Below are positions 8,766 to 16,595 of a stretch of 64,000 nt of DNA, piece by piece (position 1 is the stretch's first letter; each line of letters opens with the position of its first letter). The stretch is from NCBI GenBank assembly GCA_028277445.1, contig JANQGG010000009.1, forward strand, positions 50,707-114,706. Direction: 5' to 3'. This DNA is from Chloroherpetonaceae bacterium (lineage in GTDB: Bacteria > Bacteroidota > Chlorobiia > Chlorobiales > Chloroherpetonaceae). Made by a program: the position numbers and the translations under genes. The notes under the pieces are model-generated. The model worked only from the letters and a program-made list of their open reading frames with translations. It was not told the DNA's origin and searched no databases.

Positions 8766-9530
8766 TTATTTTTTTAGGAGCCATGATGAGCAAATCATAT
8801 CATTTTCAATCCGTTTAGATTCTTCTAATTGATTAGTCATATAAGTTTCAAAAATTTTGCTTTTATGAGGGTATAGGGTTTTAAGTTCTTGAATTCGTTT
8901 GCCAATAAATTTGTTGTTGGAACGATTGATTTTTTTGATCTTATTTATATCCCAAAATACATGATCAACAAGTTTTAATTGGCTCTCGGAAAGCTGTCCA
9001 TTGAGTTCTTTCTCGCTTGGGATGTCTTGAATTCTATTTTTGGAATCCAGGGTAAAAGCAATCTCTAAAACAATATATCCTTTGTCCTTAATACATTGAC
9101 TTAGCTGCAACAACGTTTGATTAATGTTTCCTAAAAGAGTGGAGTCATATCCGTAAATAGCAATATCGTAATTCTTGGCTTTTGGTAAGTAAGCTTTTAA
9201 ATCGCCGATTTCAAATTTAACCTTGTCAATTAATGAATGTTCTATGGCATACTTGTTGGCGGAGTCAATAAATTCGGGGACGATGTCAATACCAAGTCCG
9301 TAAAAGTCAATCCTCTGACTAAGTTTAATTAATACAGCGCCCTTGCCGCAACCAAAATCTATTATGTTTTCAATTGTTGATGGCTCTATATTTTTTTCAA
9401 TCAGTTTAATGATATACTTGGGCATACTGCCTAATTCCCATAAATCTTGGAGAGCGTAGGGGACATGTTTTTCCATGTTCGGGTCTATCAAGTCGAGAGA
9501 ATTTAGAAAATCCTTTTTTGACGTATTCAT
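8766..9530 (-). CDS. Class I SAM-dependent methyltransferase
   Basis: The 254-aa product has a Rossmann methyltransferase core. Motif I is IIDFGCGKGAVLIKL (about residues 55-70), followed by an acidic motif II at LGIDIVPEFID and a motif IV-like YDIAIYGYDS (about 120-130). There is no signal peptide. The substrate is unknown; small molecules and proteins are equally possible. It begins 118 nt downstream of the preceding minus-strand gene, so co-transcription is uncertain. The context is accessory, with unrelated unknown proteins on both sides. Confidence 0.8.
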   Translation of the reverse strand: MNTSKKDFLNSLDLIDPNMEKHVPYALQDLWELGSMPKYIIKLIEKNIEPSTIENIIDFGCGKGAVLIKLSQRIDFYGLGIDIVPEFIDSANKYAIEHSLIDKVKFEIGDLKAYLPKAKNYDIAIYGYDSTLLGNINQTLLQLSQCIKDKGYIVLEIAFTLDSKNRIQDIPSEKELNGQLSESQLKLVDHVFWDINKIKKINRSNNKFIGKRIQELKTLYPHKSKIFETYMTNQLEESKRIENDMICSSWLLKK

Positions 9531-9648
9531 TGTTGCATGGTTTTTATTGTTTCGCTCTGTAAAGGGGACTCACTGAAATGATTACTGGCGGCTCGCATAT
9601 GAAATGAACGCGAATTTGAAGCATTTGCTTATGAAATTGCCTCTCGAT

Positions 9649-10317
9649 TTATGAAATGCTCCGTTGCAAAATTTTATTACTTTGCAACTCATATTTTTTT
9701 ATTTCTCGTTTAATTTTATCTGATTTTGTCTCATTTGAAACTGAAGTTAGAAAATCGCCGATGTGTTTCTTATCCGGTAAATTATGATCTATGGAAGATA
9801 GTAACTTAATAAATTCTGATAGCAGGAAATTCTGATGTTTTTCTGAATTTGTATTTATCCTTAATGAATCAATTATTTTTGAAATAATCATTGAAGCCAA
9901 ATGCGACTTTTCTTTTATTATTATTGCTGAATTATTTATACAACATTTAATTGTCGAAATTTTTTCGTCATGAAGTTGTTTGTAATAATTTTCTACAATC
10001 AAGTCAAAATGATTGTTTTTATCTTCAGAAATCAAGTTCGCTATCAAACCCATACCGTAGTTTCTATGATAGGAGTTTTGATGTTTAAGTAAGCTTGCGA
10101 AATTCTCCCAATAGCGATAAAAAAGAGATGGATCGTTTTTTGTCGCTTTTTCAAGAATCAAATAGGAGTGATAGTAAATATTTATTGAATCATTTTCCAA
10201 GAGATTTTTGACCAAAATATCTCTGAAACTACCATCATTAATAGCTATGTCAAAAAATGGGGTAATATCAACTTTGGTTTCTGATACGGTTAATAAATAG
10301 TTTTTTTCATCCATCAT
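9649..10317 (-). CDS. Hypothetical helical protein (HEAT-like)
   Basis: This 222-aa protein is not recognised. It is almost entirely predicted helix, with repeating units of about 35-40 residues (for example SLFYRYWENFASLLKHQ, then HFDLIVENYYKQLHDEK), which suggests a short HEAT-like alpha solenoid. It is Asn-, Lys- and Ile-rich and its DNA is visibly more AT-rich than the core genes around it, which hints at transfer. There is no signal peptide. MM at the start gives two adjacent possible ATGs. A scaffold or binding role would be expected for such a fold, but none can be assigned. Confidence 0.6.
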   Translation of the reverse strand: MMDEKNYLLTVSETKVDITPFFDIAINDGSFRDILVKNLLENDSINIYYHSYLILEKATKNDPSLFYRYWENFASLLKHQNSYHRNYGMGLIANLISEDKNNHFDLIVENYYKQLHDEKISTIKCCINNSAIIIKEKSHLASMIISKIIDSLRINTNSEKHQNFLLSEFIKLLSSIDHNLPDKKHIGDFLTSVSNETKSDKIKREIKKYELQSNKILQRSIS

Positions 10318-10502
10318 GTTGATTTCAATACAAGTTAAAACAGGCGCTTGAATTTAATTGAATTACTTGTATTGTTATATCAATTAAAGAGGTAAACCGA
10401 TTGAGTTTTTGATGGTGTTTAATTTTATTGAAAATATTGACGCCCTCTTCATCTTTCATGGTTAAAAATTTTAAAGGCATTGTCGCCTAAAGATTAAAGC
10501 CA

Positions 10503-12182
10503 TCATGTGTTTTGATCGGTTAAACTGCTTTGAAAATCAGTATGCCAATCGGAACTGATGTTGGCAAGAATATTTTTAGGATGCGTTCGTTGATGGCTTA
10601 AATATTTGGTCTGTATCTGGTGATCGCCAACCAGGATATTATTAGCAAACATTGTAGTTCCGTAATCGTCCAGAGATTCAAGCTGATCGTAATCGCCAAG
10701 CAATAAATTAATTAAATCGTCGTCAAAGTCGATGGCTTCAACCGTTTTGATTTGCGCATTTCCTTGCAGGGTAATGAGCGTATCGCCGCTTTTTATTTCG
10801 TCGGCGCTTCTTGGCCCATCCGGCGTAATCACAACATGGCAACTTGATAAGGTAATTTGATCGCCTTTTTGGGTCGTGATCCGTAATGCCGTTCCTTTGT
10901 AATGCCCTAAAGTTGTGGCTCGAACAGGCAATGTATCTCCTTTTGCATTAATCTGCACCACATCGCCGCTATCTATGGATTCAATGGATTTCGTTGTTCC
11001 GTCAGAAAGTCGTATTTGAGTATCTTTTGCCAGGCAATGCCAATAAAATACCAGAGGCTTAATATTTTTTAACCCGGGAGCGTCGTTTAATTCGTAATCT
11101 TTGCCCTGTTTGCTATACACAAAAGCCCATACAAATGCATCCGGACTGTTTTTGGTTTTCACGCCAATATTGCACCTGAAAAGCGTAACCGTATCGGCTA
11201 CCCACGGCGATTTTTCAAACGAAATGGCTTTCCCAGCCGTTTTGCCATCGCCGTCGGCGGGAAGATTCCATTCCAGAATAGTGTACTTTTTTTGCTCGTC
11301 TAAGCTTCTGGAAAACCACGGATACACCTGATTCATATCATGAGGGGTTACTTTCTTTTCACCGCCTTCAGCTCTAACGACCTTCATATCCACAAATAAA
11401 GTATCCGAAGGAATTAATTCCAGAAGTTCGCTTTGAAACGTTACGCTGCCTTTAAAGGGTACAACAATCGTGTTATTTGCCCACTGGCCTTTGTGAAACC
11501 AATAATCGCTATCCTCGGCTTTGTGCCCGCGCGAGAGGGCGATCATGATGTTTTTTTTATCTTTGTGCTCAGGTTTTGAAGCGGGTTGGATCACTTTTGG
11601 AACATCGGCGGCGCCGGCAAGTTTATCGCTTTTAACAGCCCCATAGTAAGGGGTGTTGTCTATAACCAACGCATAATTAAGTACGGCTTTTATTTGACGG
11701 GGTTCTGAAGCGGCTTTGGTTTCTATTTGGACATATCTTCCGTTCCCAATATCAGTCATAGGCGTAGTGCCGATGACTTCGTGGGTTTGGGCATCCAAAA
11801 TTTGAAGGATCAAGGTTGTTGAATTGGTGCCGTTATTAATGGTGGAATAGGCTAGCGCATTAAAGCTTTTTTCAAAAAAAGATAACCCGGCAATGGCATT
11901 GCTATTCACAAACCCATCATCATCGGTCTGGTTTAGCAGTTGTGATATCGCGTTTATTCCGCCCTGTTTGTGATGAGTGCAACAGGCATCTAAATGCTCA
12001 TGAAGTTTCGGATATCGTTCCTGAGTAATGTTGTGCGTATTAAATAATAACTTCCAATATGCATAGTGATCGTCATTTGAAAGATCAAAGCGTAAATGCT
12101 CGTCCTCTTCAAGCCGGTCTAGTTCACCCTGAATATGTTGAAACGCCTTACTTTCCTTAAACAAAGATGTATTGATAGCCAT
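10503..12182 (-). CDS. Protein with C-terminal Hint (hedgehog/intein-type) domain
   Basis: The 559-aa product has an unrecognised N-terminal part of about 380 residues with no signal peptide, then a Hint autoprocessing domain. The Hint domain begins at Cys383 (CLAKDTQIRLSDGTTKSIES) and includes a block-B-like SSCHVVITPDG and an end motif FANNILVGDHQ. The N-terminal Cys is the nucleophile in this family. There is no Asn-Cys splice junction with a real C-terminal extein. Cleavage or transfer of the N-terminal part is therefore more likely than splicing (inference). It lies 23 nt downstream of the gene at 12206-13240, so the two are probably co-transcribed. A bacterial-intein-like (BIL) domain is the closest label. 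Confidence 0.75.
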   Translation of the reverse strand: MAINTSLFKESKAFQHIQGELDRLEEDEHLRFDLSNDDHYAYWKLLFNTHNITQERYPKLHEHLDACCTHHKQGGINAISQLLNQTDDDGFVNSNAIAGLSFFEKSFNALAYSTINNGTNSTTLILQILDAQTHEVIGTTPMTDIGNGRYVQIETKAASEPRQIKAVLNYALVIDNTPYYGAVKSDKLAGAADVPKVIQPASKPEHKDKKNIMIALSRGHKAEDSDYWFHKGQWANNTIVVPFKGSVTFQSELLELIPSDTLFVDMKVVRAEGGEKKVTPHDMNQVYPWFSRSLDEQKKYTILEWNLPADGDGKTAGKAISFEKSPWVADTVTLFRCNIGVKTKNSPDAFVWAFVYSKQGKDYELNDAPGLKNIKPLVFYWHCLAKDTQIRLSDGTTKSIESIDSGDVVQINAKGDTLPVRATTLGHYKGTALRITTQKGDQITLSSCHVVITPDGPRSADEIKSGDTLITLQGNAQIKTVEAIDFDDDLINLLLGDYDQLESLDDYGTTMFANNILVGDHQIQTKYLSHQRTHPKNILANISSDWHTDFQSSLTDQNT

Positions 12183-12205
12183 AACAAGCTCCCTATTGAA
12201 AGTTT

Positions 12206-13240
12206 TTATTTAGATGGATTGATTTTACTGACGAGTACTTTTGCAATATTGAGTATGCCAAGTTTTGTATTAACGATGGATGTTTTAATCAGCTTTAATG
12301 AAAAGGACAGACCCTGTAAAACTAACTTGGATAAAGTCATGCTGATTTTCAGGGACTCAATAAGAAGCTTGAATTTTAAATTTATAGTCAGGTTAATGCC
12401 AAATGTAATCCAAATACCAATGTACCAGACGATAAATTTGAACCCGATATTTACGCTCCATCTTGGATGCCAGTCTACCAGCTTTGTTAGGTTAATATCC
12501 GAACTGCCGGATTTTGTATCCAGCTCTAATGATAACTTTGGTGATGTGACTTTTTCGACGGTAAATGACGACGATATATCCGGGATATCTAGTCTCGGTA
12601 CATTAACGGGACCGATAGCAGTTTTATCCAACTCCAAATTCTCAAAGGGAAGACTGACTTCGGAATCTAATTCTACATCATCTATTTGACTTGTGTTGGT
12701 TTGAAAATTATCGGCTATCAATTGGGTATCGGCAGAAAGGGTAAGAGAATCAACGGAGATATTTTTTGCATCAATGTCTATATCGGCGTTGATAGGCACA
12801 GGGAACAAATGAAAATCTATGCCGCCGTTTTGAGCCTCAATGATCTGCTCGTTTCCGCCAATCAATCCTTTTTTTGAATCCTCATGGTAGTCAATCTCAC
12901 CGGTTGTTTTCTCTGAGATGTTCGTAATTTCAGTTTCGATTAATTGCATCACCGAATCGGCTTGTGCGTTGTCTAAACCGGCGTTTATCAGTTTTTGCTT
13001 AAATTCCTCAACGGACTCGTCTTCATTTAATTTGGACTTTTTGCCCCATCCCCAGTCAAACACGGTTGAAAAATCAATGTGTAGCACGCCGTTTTGCATC
13101 GTGCCTTTTAACTTTGTATTTCCTGTGATTTCGTCAATGCTTAAGTTTTTAACATCGGCCTCAAAGTTTAGATTAGAGGCAATTCCATCGGCTGTGGTTG
13201 GGTCTAACCGGATACCGTTAAGTTGAATTTTGTTGCTCAT
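12206..13240 (-). CDS. Hypothetical protein, operon partner of the Hint protein
   Basis: I do not recognise this 344-aa protein. The first two thirds are strand-rich with a repeating pattern of short hydrophobic and acidic stretches (LNFEADVKNLSIDE; DIDIDAKNISVDSL; LSLELDTKSGSSD). The last ~90 residues turn hydrophobic and amphipathic (IGFKFIVWYIGIWITFGIN, then a helical tail), like a membrane-interacting segment. There is no signal peptide. Its stop is 23 nt before the Hint-domain gene, on the same strand, so a joint role is likely. No known family or toxin domain is apparent. Confidence 0.65.
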   Translation of the reverse strand: MSNKIQLNGIRLDPTTADGIASNLNFEADVKNLSIDEITGNTKLKGTMQNGVLHIDFSTVFDWGWGKKSKLNEDESVEEFKQKLINAGLDNAQADSVMQLIETEITNISEKTTGEIDYHEDSKKGLIGGNEQIIEAQNGGIDFHLFPVPINADIDIDAKNISVDSLTLSADTQLIADNFQTNTSQIDDVELDSEVSLPFENLELDKTAIGPVNVPRLDIPDISSSFTVEKVTSPKLSLELDTKSGSSDINLTKLVDWHPRWSVNIGFKFIVWYIGIWITFGINLTINLKFKLLIESLKISMTLSKLVLQGLSFSLKLIKTSIVNTKLGILNIAKVLVSKINPSK

Positions 13241-13591
13241 GGTTTTTTATAAATAGGTTTAAATTGCTGTTATTAAATAAACAAATGGCGACGATCGAAA
13301 TTTGTCCCCGCGGATAAAAAATGGTTATGCGAACCAAGAATAGCATACCGTTAGGCGCTTTATGGGAACCATCTGTATTTGAGATACGGATGGAGGACTT
13401 AAAATTTGGGACAGGTTAAAGTTAGGTTTTTCTTGAATAAGAACCAATCAAAGAAAAGCGAGCAGAGTTTTTATATCATTTTATAGTTCAATTCTATGAT
13501 GCTGGTAGGGTAGGTTTTTTAGAAACGACACTGATGTGAATTTATTGTCGTTTCTCAATCATTTACGCTAATTTTCGTAATAAACGAACAT
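13241..13591. other. Non-coding left flank of the cassette island
   Basis: No supported ORF is present. A GTTAGGC heptamer at 13350-13356 fits the integron R' consensus GTTRRRY and follows an imperfect inverted repeat (GGTTATGC with GCATACC). It could be a further degenerate attC site, which would make 13351-13637 a gene-less cassette. Support is weak. Confidence 0.25.
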
Positions 13592-13643
13592 GGTATTAAC
13601 ATATATTCCCGATAAACGCAATGCGTTTATCACGATGTTGGGT
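13592..13643 (+). repeat. attC-like recombination site 1
   Basis: ATTAAC (13595-13600) and GTTGGGT (13637-13643, matching GTTRRRY) bracket a folded core. The outer pairing is AACAT with ATGTT, and the inner part is a perfect 10-bp stem, GATAAACGCA with TGCGTTTATC (13611-13631), with one unpaired base. Cleavage between G and TT would start the next cassette with TTGGGTGCAATT, whose complement recurs at that cassette's far end. This architecture is that of an integron attC. No integrase gene is in the window. Confidence 0.6.
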
Positions 13644-13672
13644 GCAATTAAAAAGAATAAAATACATAAGCG

Positions 13673-14707
13673 ATGAGAATAATCTTTTTTAATCATAAAG
13701 GAGGGGTTAGTAAAACCACGACTACATTCCATTTAGGATGGAAGCTTGCAGAGAAAGGACATAGAGCTCTCTTAGTTGATGCAGACCCTCAATGCAATCT
13801 ATCTGGAATTATTATGCAGGATGGCTTTGAAAGATACTATACCGAAGAAGAAACTAGGAATAATAACTTAATGGAGGGCGTAAACTCAGCTTTTCAAGGA
13901 AGACCAGAGCCTATTAGTGCCTTCGATTGTTATAATGTTCCTAATAACGAAAATTTATTCCTTCTTCCGGGTCATCCGAATCTAACAGAACTTGAACCAC
14001 CATTAAGTTTCGCCCAGACTTCCAACAATGCATTTGCGACTATGCAAAATTTACCTGGTGCGTTCAATGCTTTAATAGAGAAGTGCGTGAATCATCATGA
14101 GATTGAATACGTCCTTATTGATTTAAACCCAGGCCTAAGTGCAATTAATCAAAACTTCTTTTCGATTTCTGATCTTTTTATTGTTCCAACTAACCCAGAT
14201 CCATTCTCATTGATGGCAATTGGAACTCTATCAGAGGTCTTACCTAGATGGTACAGTGCGGCCCAACAAATGAGAACTACATTTGCTGGATCTTCATATC
14301 CTTTCCCACTTCATGACCCAAAGTTTGGTGGAGTAGTTATTCAGAGATTCAACATTAGAAGCGGTAGACCATCTACTCCATATAGAAATAATATGGATGA
14401 AATCCTTGAATCCGTAAGAGGTAATCTAGTACCAAGATTGAATCAAAACAATATGCTTTTAGAGGCAGATTTATATTCCGAAACCGGTATTCCAGAAAAC
14501 TATTGTCTCGCTGAAATACCAGATTTTCAAAGTCTACTCCCTCAGTCACATAGATTTGGTATACCTGTATTTGCACTATCAGACGAACAGATCGAACGTT
14601 CAGGTACTGTTTTAGAGCAGATGGTTTCACGAAGAGGGGATTTTAATCAGATGTTTGAAGACTTTGCAATGAAAATTGAAGCTATACAGGAAAATGTTGA
14701 GGGTTAA
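13673..14707 (+). CDS. ParA/MinD-like ATPase of a ParA-HEPN pair
   Basis: This 344-aa P-loop ATPase has a deviant Walker A motif, KGGVSKTT (residues 9-16), where the usual third Gly is Ser. It also has an A'-type LLVDADPQCNL (about 34-44) and a Walker B VLIDLNPG near 157. These place it in the ParA/MinD/Soj class. Members dimerise on ATP and act as switches on DNA or membranes. It is longer than typical Soj (about 250 aa), with an extra ~90 C-terminal residues. No ParB gene or centromere-like repeats follow. Instead the 3' end overlaps a HEPN-domain gene by 14 nt, so the two are translationally coupled. It lies inside an attC-bounded cassette, which suggests an antiphage or stress-response module rather than partition; that is inference. 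Confidence 0.88.
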   Translation: MRIIFFNHKGGVSKTTTTFHLGWKLAEKGHRALLVDADPQCNLSGIIMQDGFERYYTEEETRNNNLMEGVNSAFQGRPEPISAFDCYNVPNNENLFLLPGHPNLTELEPPLSFAQTSNNAFATMQNLPGAFNALIEKCVNHHEIEYVLIDLNPGLSAINQNFFSISDLFIVPTNPDPFSLMAIGTLSEVLPRWYSAAQQMRTTFAGSSYPFPLHDPKFGGVVIQRFNIRSGRPSTPYRNNMDEILESVRGNLVPRLNQNNMLLEADLYSETGIPENYCLAEIPDFQSLLPQSHRFGIPVFALSDEQIERSGTVLEQMVSRRGDFNQMFEDFAMKIEAIQENVEG

Positions 14708-15305
14708 GCAACTATTTGATAACGGAATAAATAGAGTCCGAAATATTGATAGCATATTCTTGCACTTAACAGACCAACTTGGCTTTAATCATACAGATGT
14801 TTCGGATTTATTAAGGAGTGAAATAGTCTATTCTATTTCAAGTTTTGATAAGCTAATTCATGATTTAGTAAAGGTCGGTATGACAGAAGCATTTAAGGGA
14901 ATTCGGACACCAACAAATGCATATAAGAACTTTAGTATTTCGTTGAATCAATTTGATGCAATTAACAATGCATCAATACCTCCAGCTGAATTTGTATTTG
15001 AGCAAACTATAAATTCCAGTCATAAACATTTATCATTTCAGGATCCAGATAAAGTATCTGAAGCACTAAGTTTAATCTGGCATGAAAATCATAAGTGGCA
15101 AAAAATCGCAACAGAAATGGGAACTAACCAAAATGATTTAAAAACAGAGTTGAAAAATATTGTAATTCGAAGAAATCAAATTGTTCACGAGGGAGATATT
15201 GACCTATATACTGGAAATGTTCAATCAATTTCTCACTCGGATACACAACAATCAGTAGATTTTATAGACCAACTAGGGAACAAAATTTATGATTTAGTAA
15301 AATAA
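14694..15305 (+). CDS. HEPN-domain protein (RiboL-PSP-HEPN-like), putative RNase
   Basis: The 203-aa product is all-helical with no signal peptide. It carries the HEPN catalytic motif RxxxxH as RNQIVH (Arg160-His165 from this start) in the context VIRRNQIVHEGDIDLYTG, which resembles RiboL-PSP-HEPN proteins. An N-terminal helix with SISSFDKLIHDLVKVGM also fits that family. HEPN proteins with this motif are usually metal-independent endoRNases used in toxin-antitoxin and antiphage systems. The frame extends upstream to 14676, but the ATG at 14694 sits inside the ParA stop region (14-nt overlap) and is the natural coupled start. The ParA ATPase is presumably its regulator or sensor. Confidence 0.78.
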   Translation: MLRVKQLFDNGINRVRNIDSIFLHLTDQLGFNHTDVSDLLRSEIVYSISSFDKLIHDLVKVGMTEAFKGIRTPTNAYKNFSISLNQFDAINNASIPPAEFVFEQTINSSHKHLSFQDPDKVSEALSLIWHENHKWQKIATEMGTNQNDLKTELKNIVIRRNQIVHEGDIDLYTGNVQSISHSDTQQSVDFIDQLGNKIYDLVK

Positions 15306-15310
15306 AAAAT

Positions 15311-15374
15311 TGCACCCGACAACACCTATACGCAATACCCTTCGGGATACTGCGCATAGCCAAAACGTTGACAG
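15311..15374 (+). repeat. attC-like recombination site 2
   Basis: The site starts with TTGCACCC (15310-15317), the reverse complement of GGGTGCAA at the start of the ParA-HEPN cassette (13641-13648). That is the match expected when a cassette closes into a circle. An AAC at 15321-15323 and GTTGACA at 15367-15373 bracket a long imperfect stem: CTATACGCAATACCC (15326-15340) pairs with GGGATACTGCGCATAG (15344-15359), with several G-T pairs. Only the conserved AAC/GTT triplets fit; the RRRY part of R' is poor. Confidence 0.65.
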
Positions 15375-15447
15375 TAATGTAAAAGAACTACAAACCCTGA
15401 GATTTCGAAATGATTATTAACCTTTGTAACTTTATGAAAAACGGTTA

Positions 15448-15633
15448 ATGAAACAAAGGATTTACATTGATACTGCGAGGACTAAAAAAGAAAAATCATT
15501 TGACGCCGTAAAGGTGATGCGCGAGACACGTGATAAAATAAACGCTGAAACTCAAAATATGACATTTGAGGAGTTGAAAAAGTACATTGACGCACGTATC
15601 AAGACAAGTGAATTTAAACCTATTGGACAATAA
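15448..15633 (+). CDS. Small antitoxin-like protein with a toxin-like N-terminus
   Basis: The 61-aa ORF reads as two pieces. Residues 1-9 (MKQRIYIDT) look like the first strand of a PIN-domain toxin, in which the Asp is catalytic. Residues 15-50 (KSFDAVKVMRETRDKIN, then MTFEELKKYIDARI) look like the small helical antitoxins encoded beside such PIN toxins. No toxin body follows. The ORF may be an orphan antitoxin read from an upstream start, or the scar of recombination between two toxin-antitoxin modules. It is the only ORF of the second attC-bounded cassette (about 15368-15680). Confidence 0.5.
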   Translation: MKQRIYIDTARTKKEKSFDAVKVMRETRDKINAETQNMTFEELKKYIDARIKTSEFKPIGQ

Positions 15634-15640
15634 TGCCCTA

Positions 15641-15679
15641 CTGCCAACACATGGTATAGTGCATGAGGGTTTCATGGTT
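15641..15679 (+). repeat. attC-like site 3, probably truncated
   Basis: CTGCCAAC (15641-15648) is the complement, with one mismatch, of GTTGACAG at the start of the same cassette (15367-15374). A short stem CATGA/TCATG follows and a GTT lies at 15677-15679. The folded core is much shorter than at sites 1 and 2, so this end has probably lost sequence. Confidence 0.4.
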
Positions 15680-15905
15680 TTGAATATTTCCGGCTTGTAA
15701 AAAAATAGATATAAATTTCCCAATCCATGATTTGTTTATAGGTGTTATAACCAATTAGGTTAGTATCGCAGCTCTCATAAAATACATTGTAGCCATAATC
15801 AATGTTTTCGGGATTGGGTATGCTTTCGAGCCAGGCTGCACTTCCGTTTTTTTTTGCCATTTTGCCATTTAAGGACATAGCAATGTATAAGATGATTTTT
15901 CGCAT
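15672..15905 (-). pseudogene. Remnant of a dihydrofolate-reductase-family (RibD C-terminal) gene
   Basis: The 77-aa frame begins like the bacterial RibD-C/DHFR-family proteins: ILYIAMSLNGKMAKKNG, then WLESIPNPENIDYGY and NLIGYNTYKQIM. Such proteins run to about 175-180 residues, but here the match breaks after residue 60, jumps to FFTSRKYSKP and stops. Its downstream side abuts the truncated attC-like site. The 3' half has therefore been lost, perhaps when the cassette island formed. It should not be functional. Confidence 0.6.
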
Positions 15906-15936
15906 GGAGTAAAATAAATAAGTTGGCGTTGATATT

Positions 15937-16386
15937 TTACGTTCTTTCGGGAAACTTTTCTAATTCACATTTCAGCGCCAAAGCGGCTTTTTTGAGTTCT
16001 TCATTGCATGCTTCAATATCCACAAAATAGTCTTTACCGACTTCTGCCGATTGTGGCTTGAATTCAAGGTTGAATTTTATTCGAATACGCTTGGTTTCAT
16101 CAATCGGTTTATTAAGCAGTTCAAACGAGAGATTGGGTTCAGTAAAACCCAAATCTTTGCATTCCGGGGTTTGATTTTTCGATAGCAAGCTAAACCAATC
16201 AATAATGCTTTGAACTTCCCAGGTCGTTAGCGCTGGATCAATGGTTTGCCAATGGCCAACGTTGCTTTTGACGTTTAAATAAATTTCCAGCCAATTGCCG
16301 TCCCACTCTTTATCGGCGGTGTTTGGAAATTCATAATTGTGAATTTTAATTTCAATCGTTTGATGATCTACGCCATAAAATACCAT
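15937..16386 (-). CDS. WapI-like putative immunity protein
   Basis: The 149-aa protein is cytoplasmic and strand-rich: TIEIKIHNYEFPNTADKEWD, NWLEIYLNVKSNVGHWQT, then DPALTTWEVQSIIDWF. This resembles the small proteins annotated as WapI-family immunity proteins of polymorphic-toxin systems, judged from the NYEFP and WEVxxxIDW segments. No toxin gene is adjacent, so the role is uncertain. A stand-alone immunity gene would be consistent with the mobile region it borders. A generic uncharacterised family is the alternative. Confidence 0.5.
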   Translation of the reverse strand: MVFYGVDHQTIEIKIHNYEFPNTADKEWDGNWLEIYLNVKSNVGHWQTIDPALTTWEVQSIIDWFSLLSKNQTPECKDLGFTEPNLSFELLNKPIDETKRIRIKFNLEFKPQSAEVGKDYFVDIEACNEELKKAALALKCELEKFPERT

Positions 16387-16595
16387 CTATTATCTTTACA
16401 TGCTTTATAGTTGATGGGTATGCGGTATGTTGACCTCAAAAATGTTGTTATTAATGTTCGATGGCTAAGTTTTCCGTTCATAGCTCACAAGCCGATTTTT
16501 CCGATCGGGTAAAATAGCATGACTTAAATCTATGTAGGCTCTCCGCTTGCGAGAAAGCCGGCGACGTCAGATTTTATTCGGAATATAATTCGTCG

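Noticed and set aside
13350..13356. GTTAGGC as a fourth attC site
   Set aside because: It fits GTTRRRY, but the folded core is poor and the complementary arm near 13590 does not match well; kept only as weak support.
13673..14707. Plasmid partition gene
   Set aside because: There is no ParB, no parS-like repeats and no replication gene in the area; the downstream gene is HEPN.
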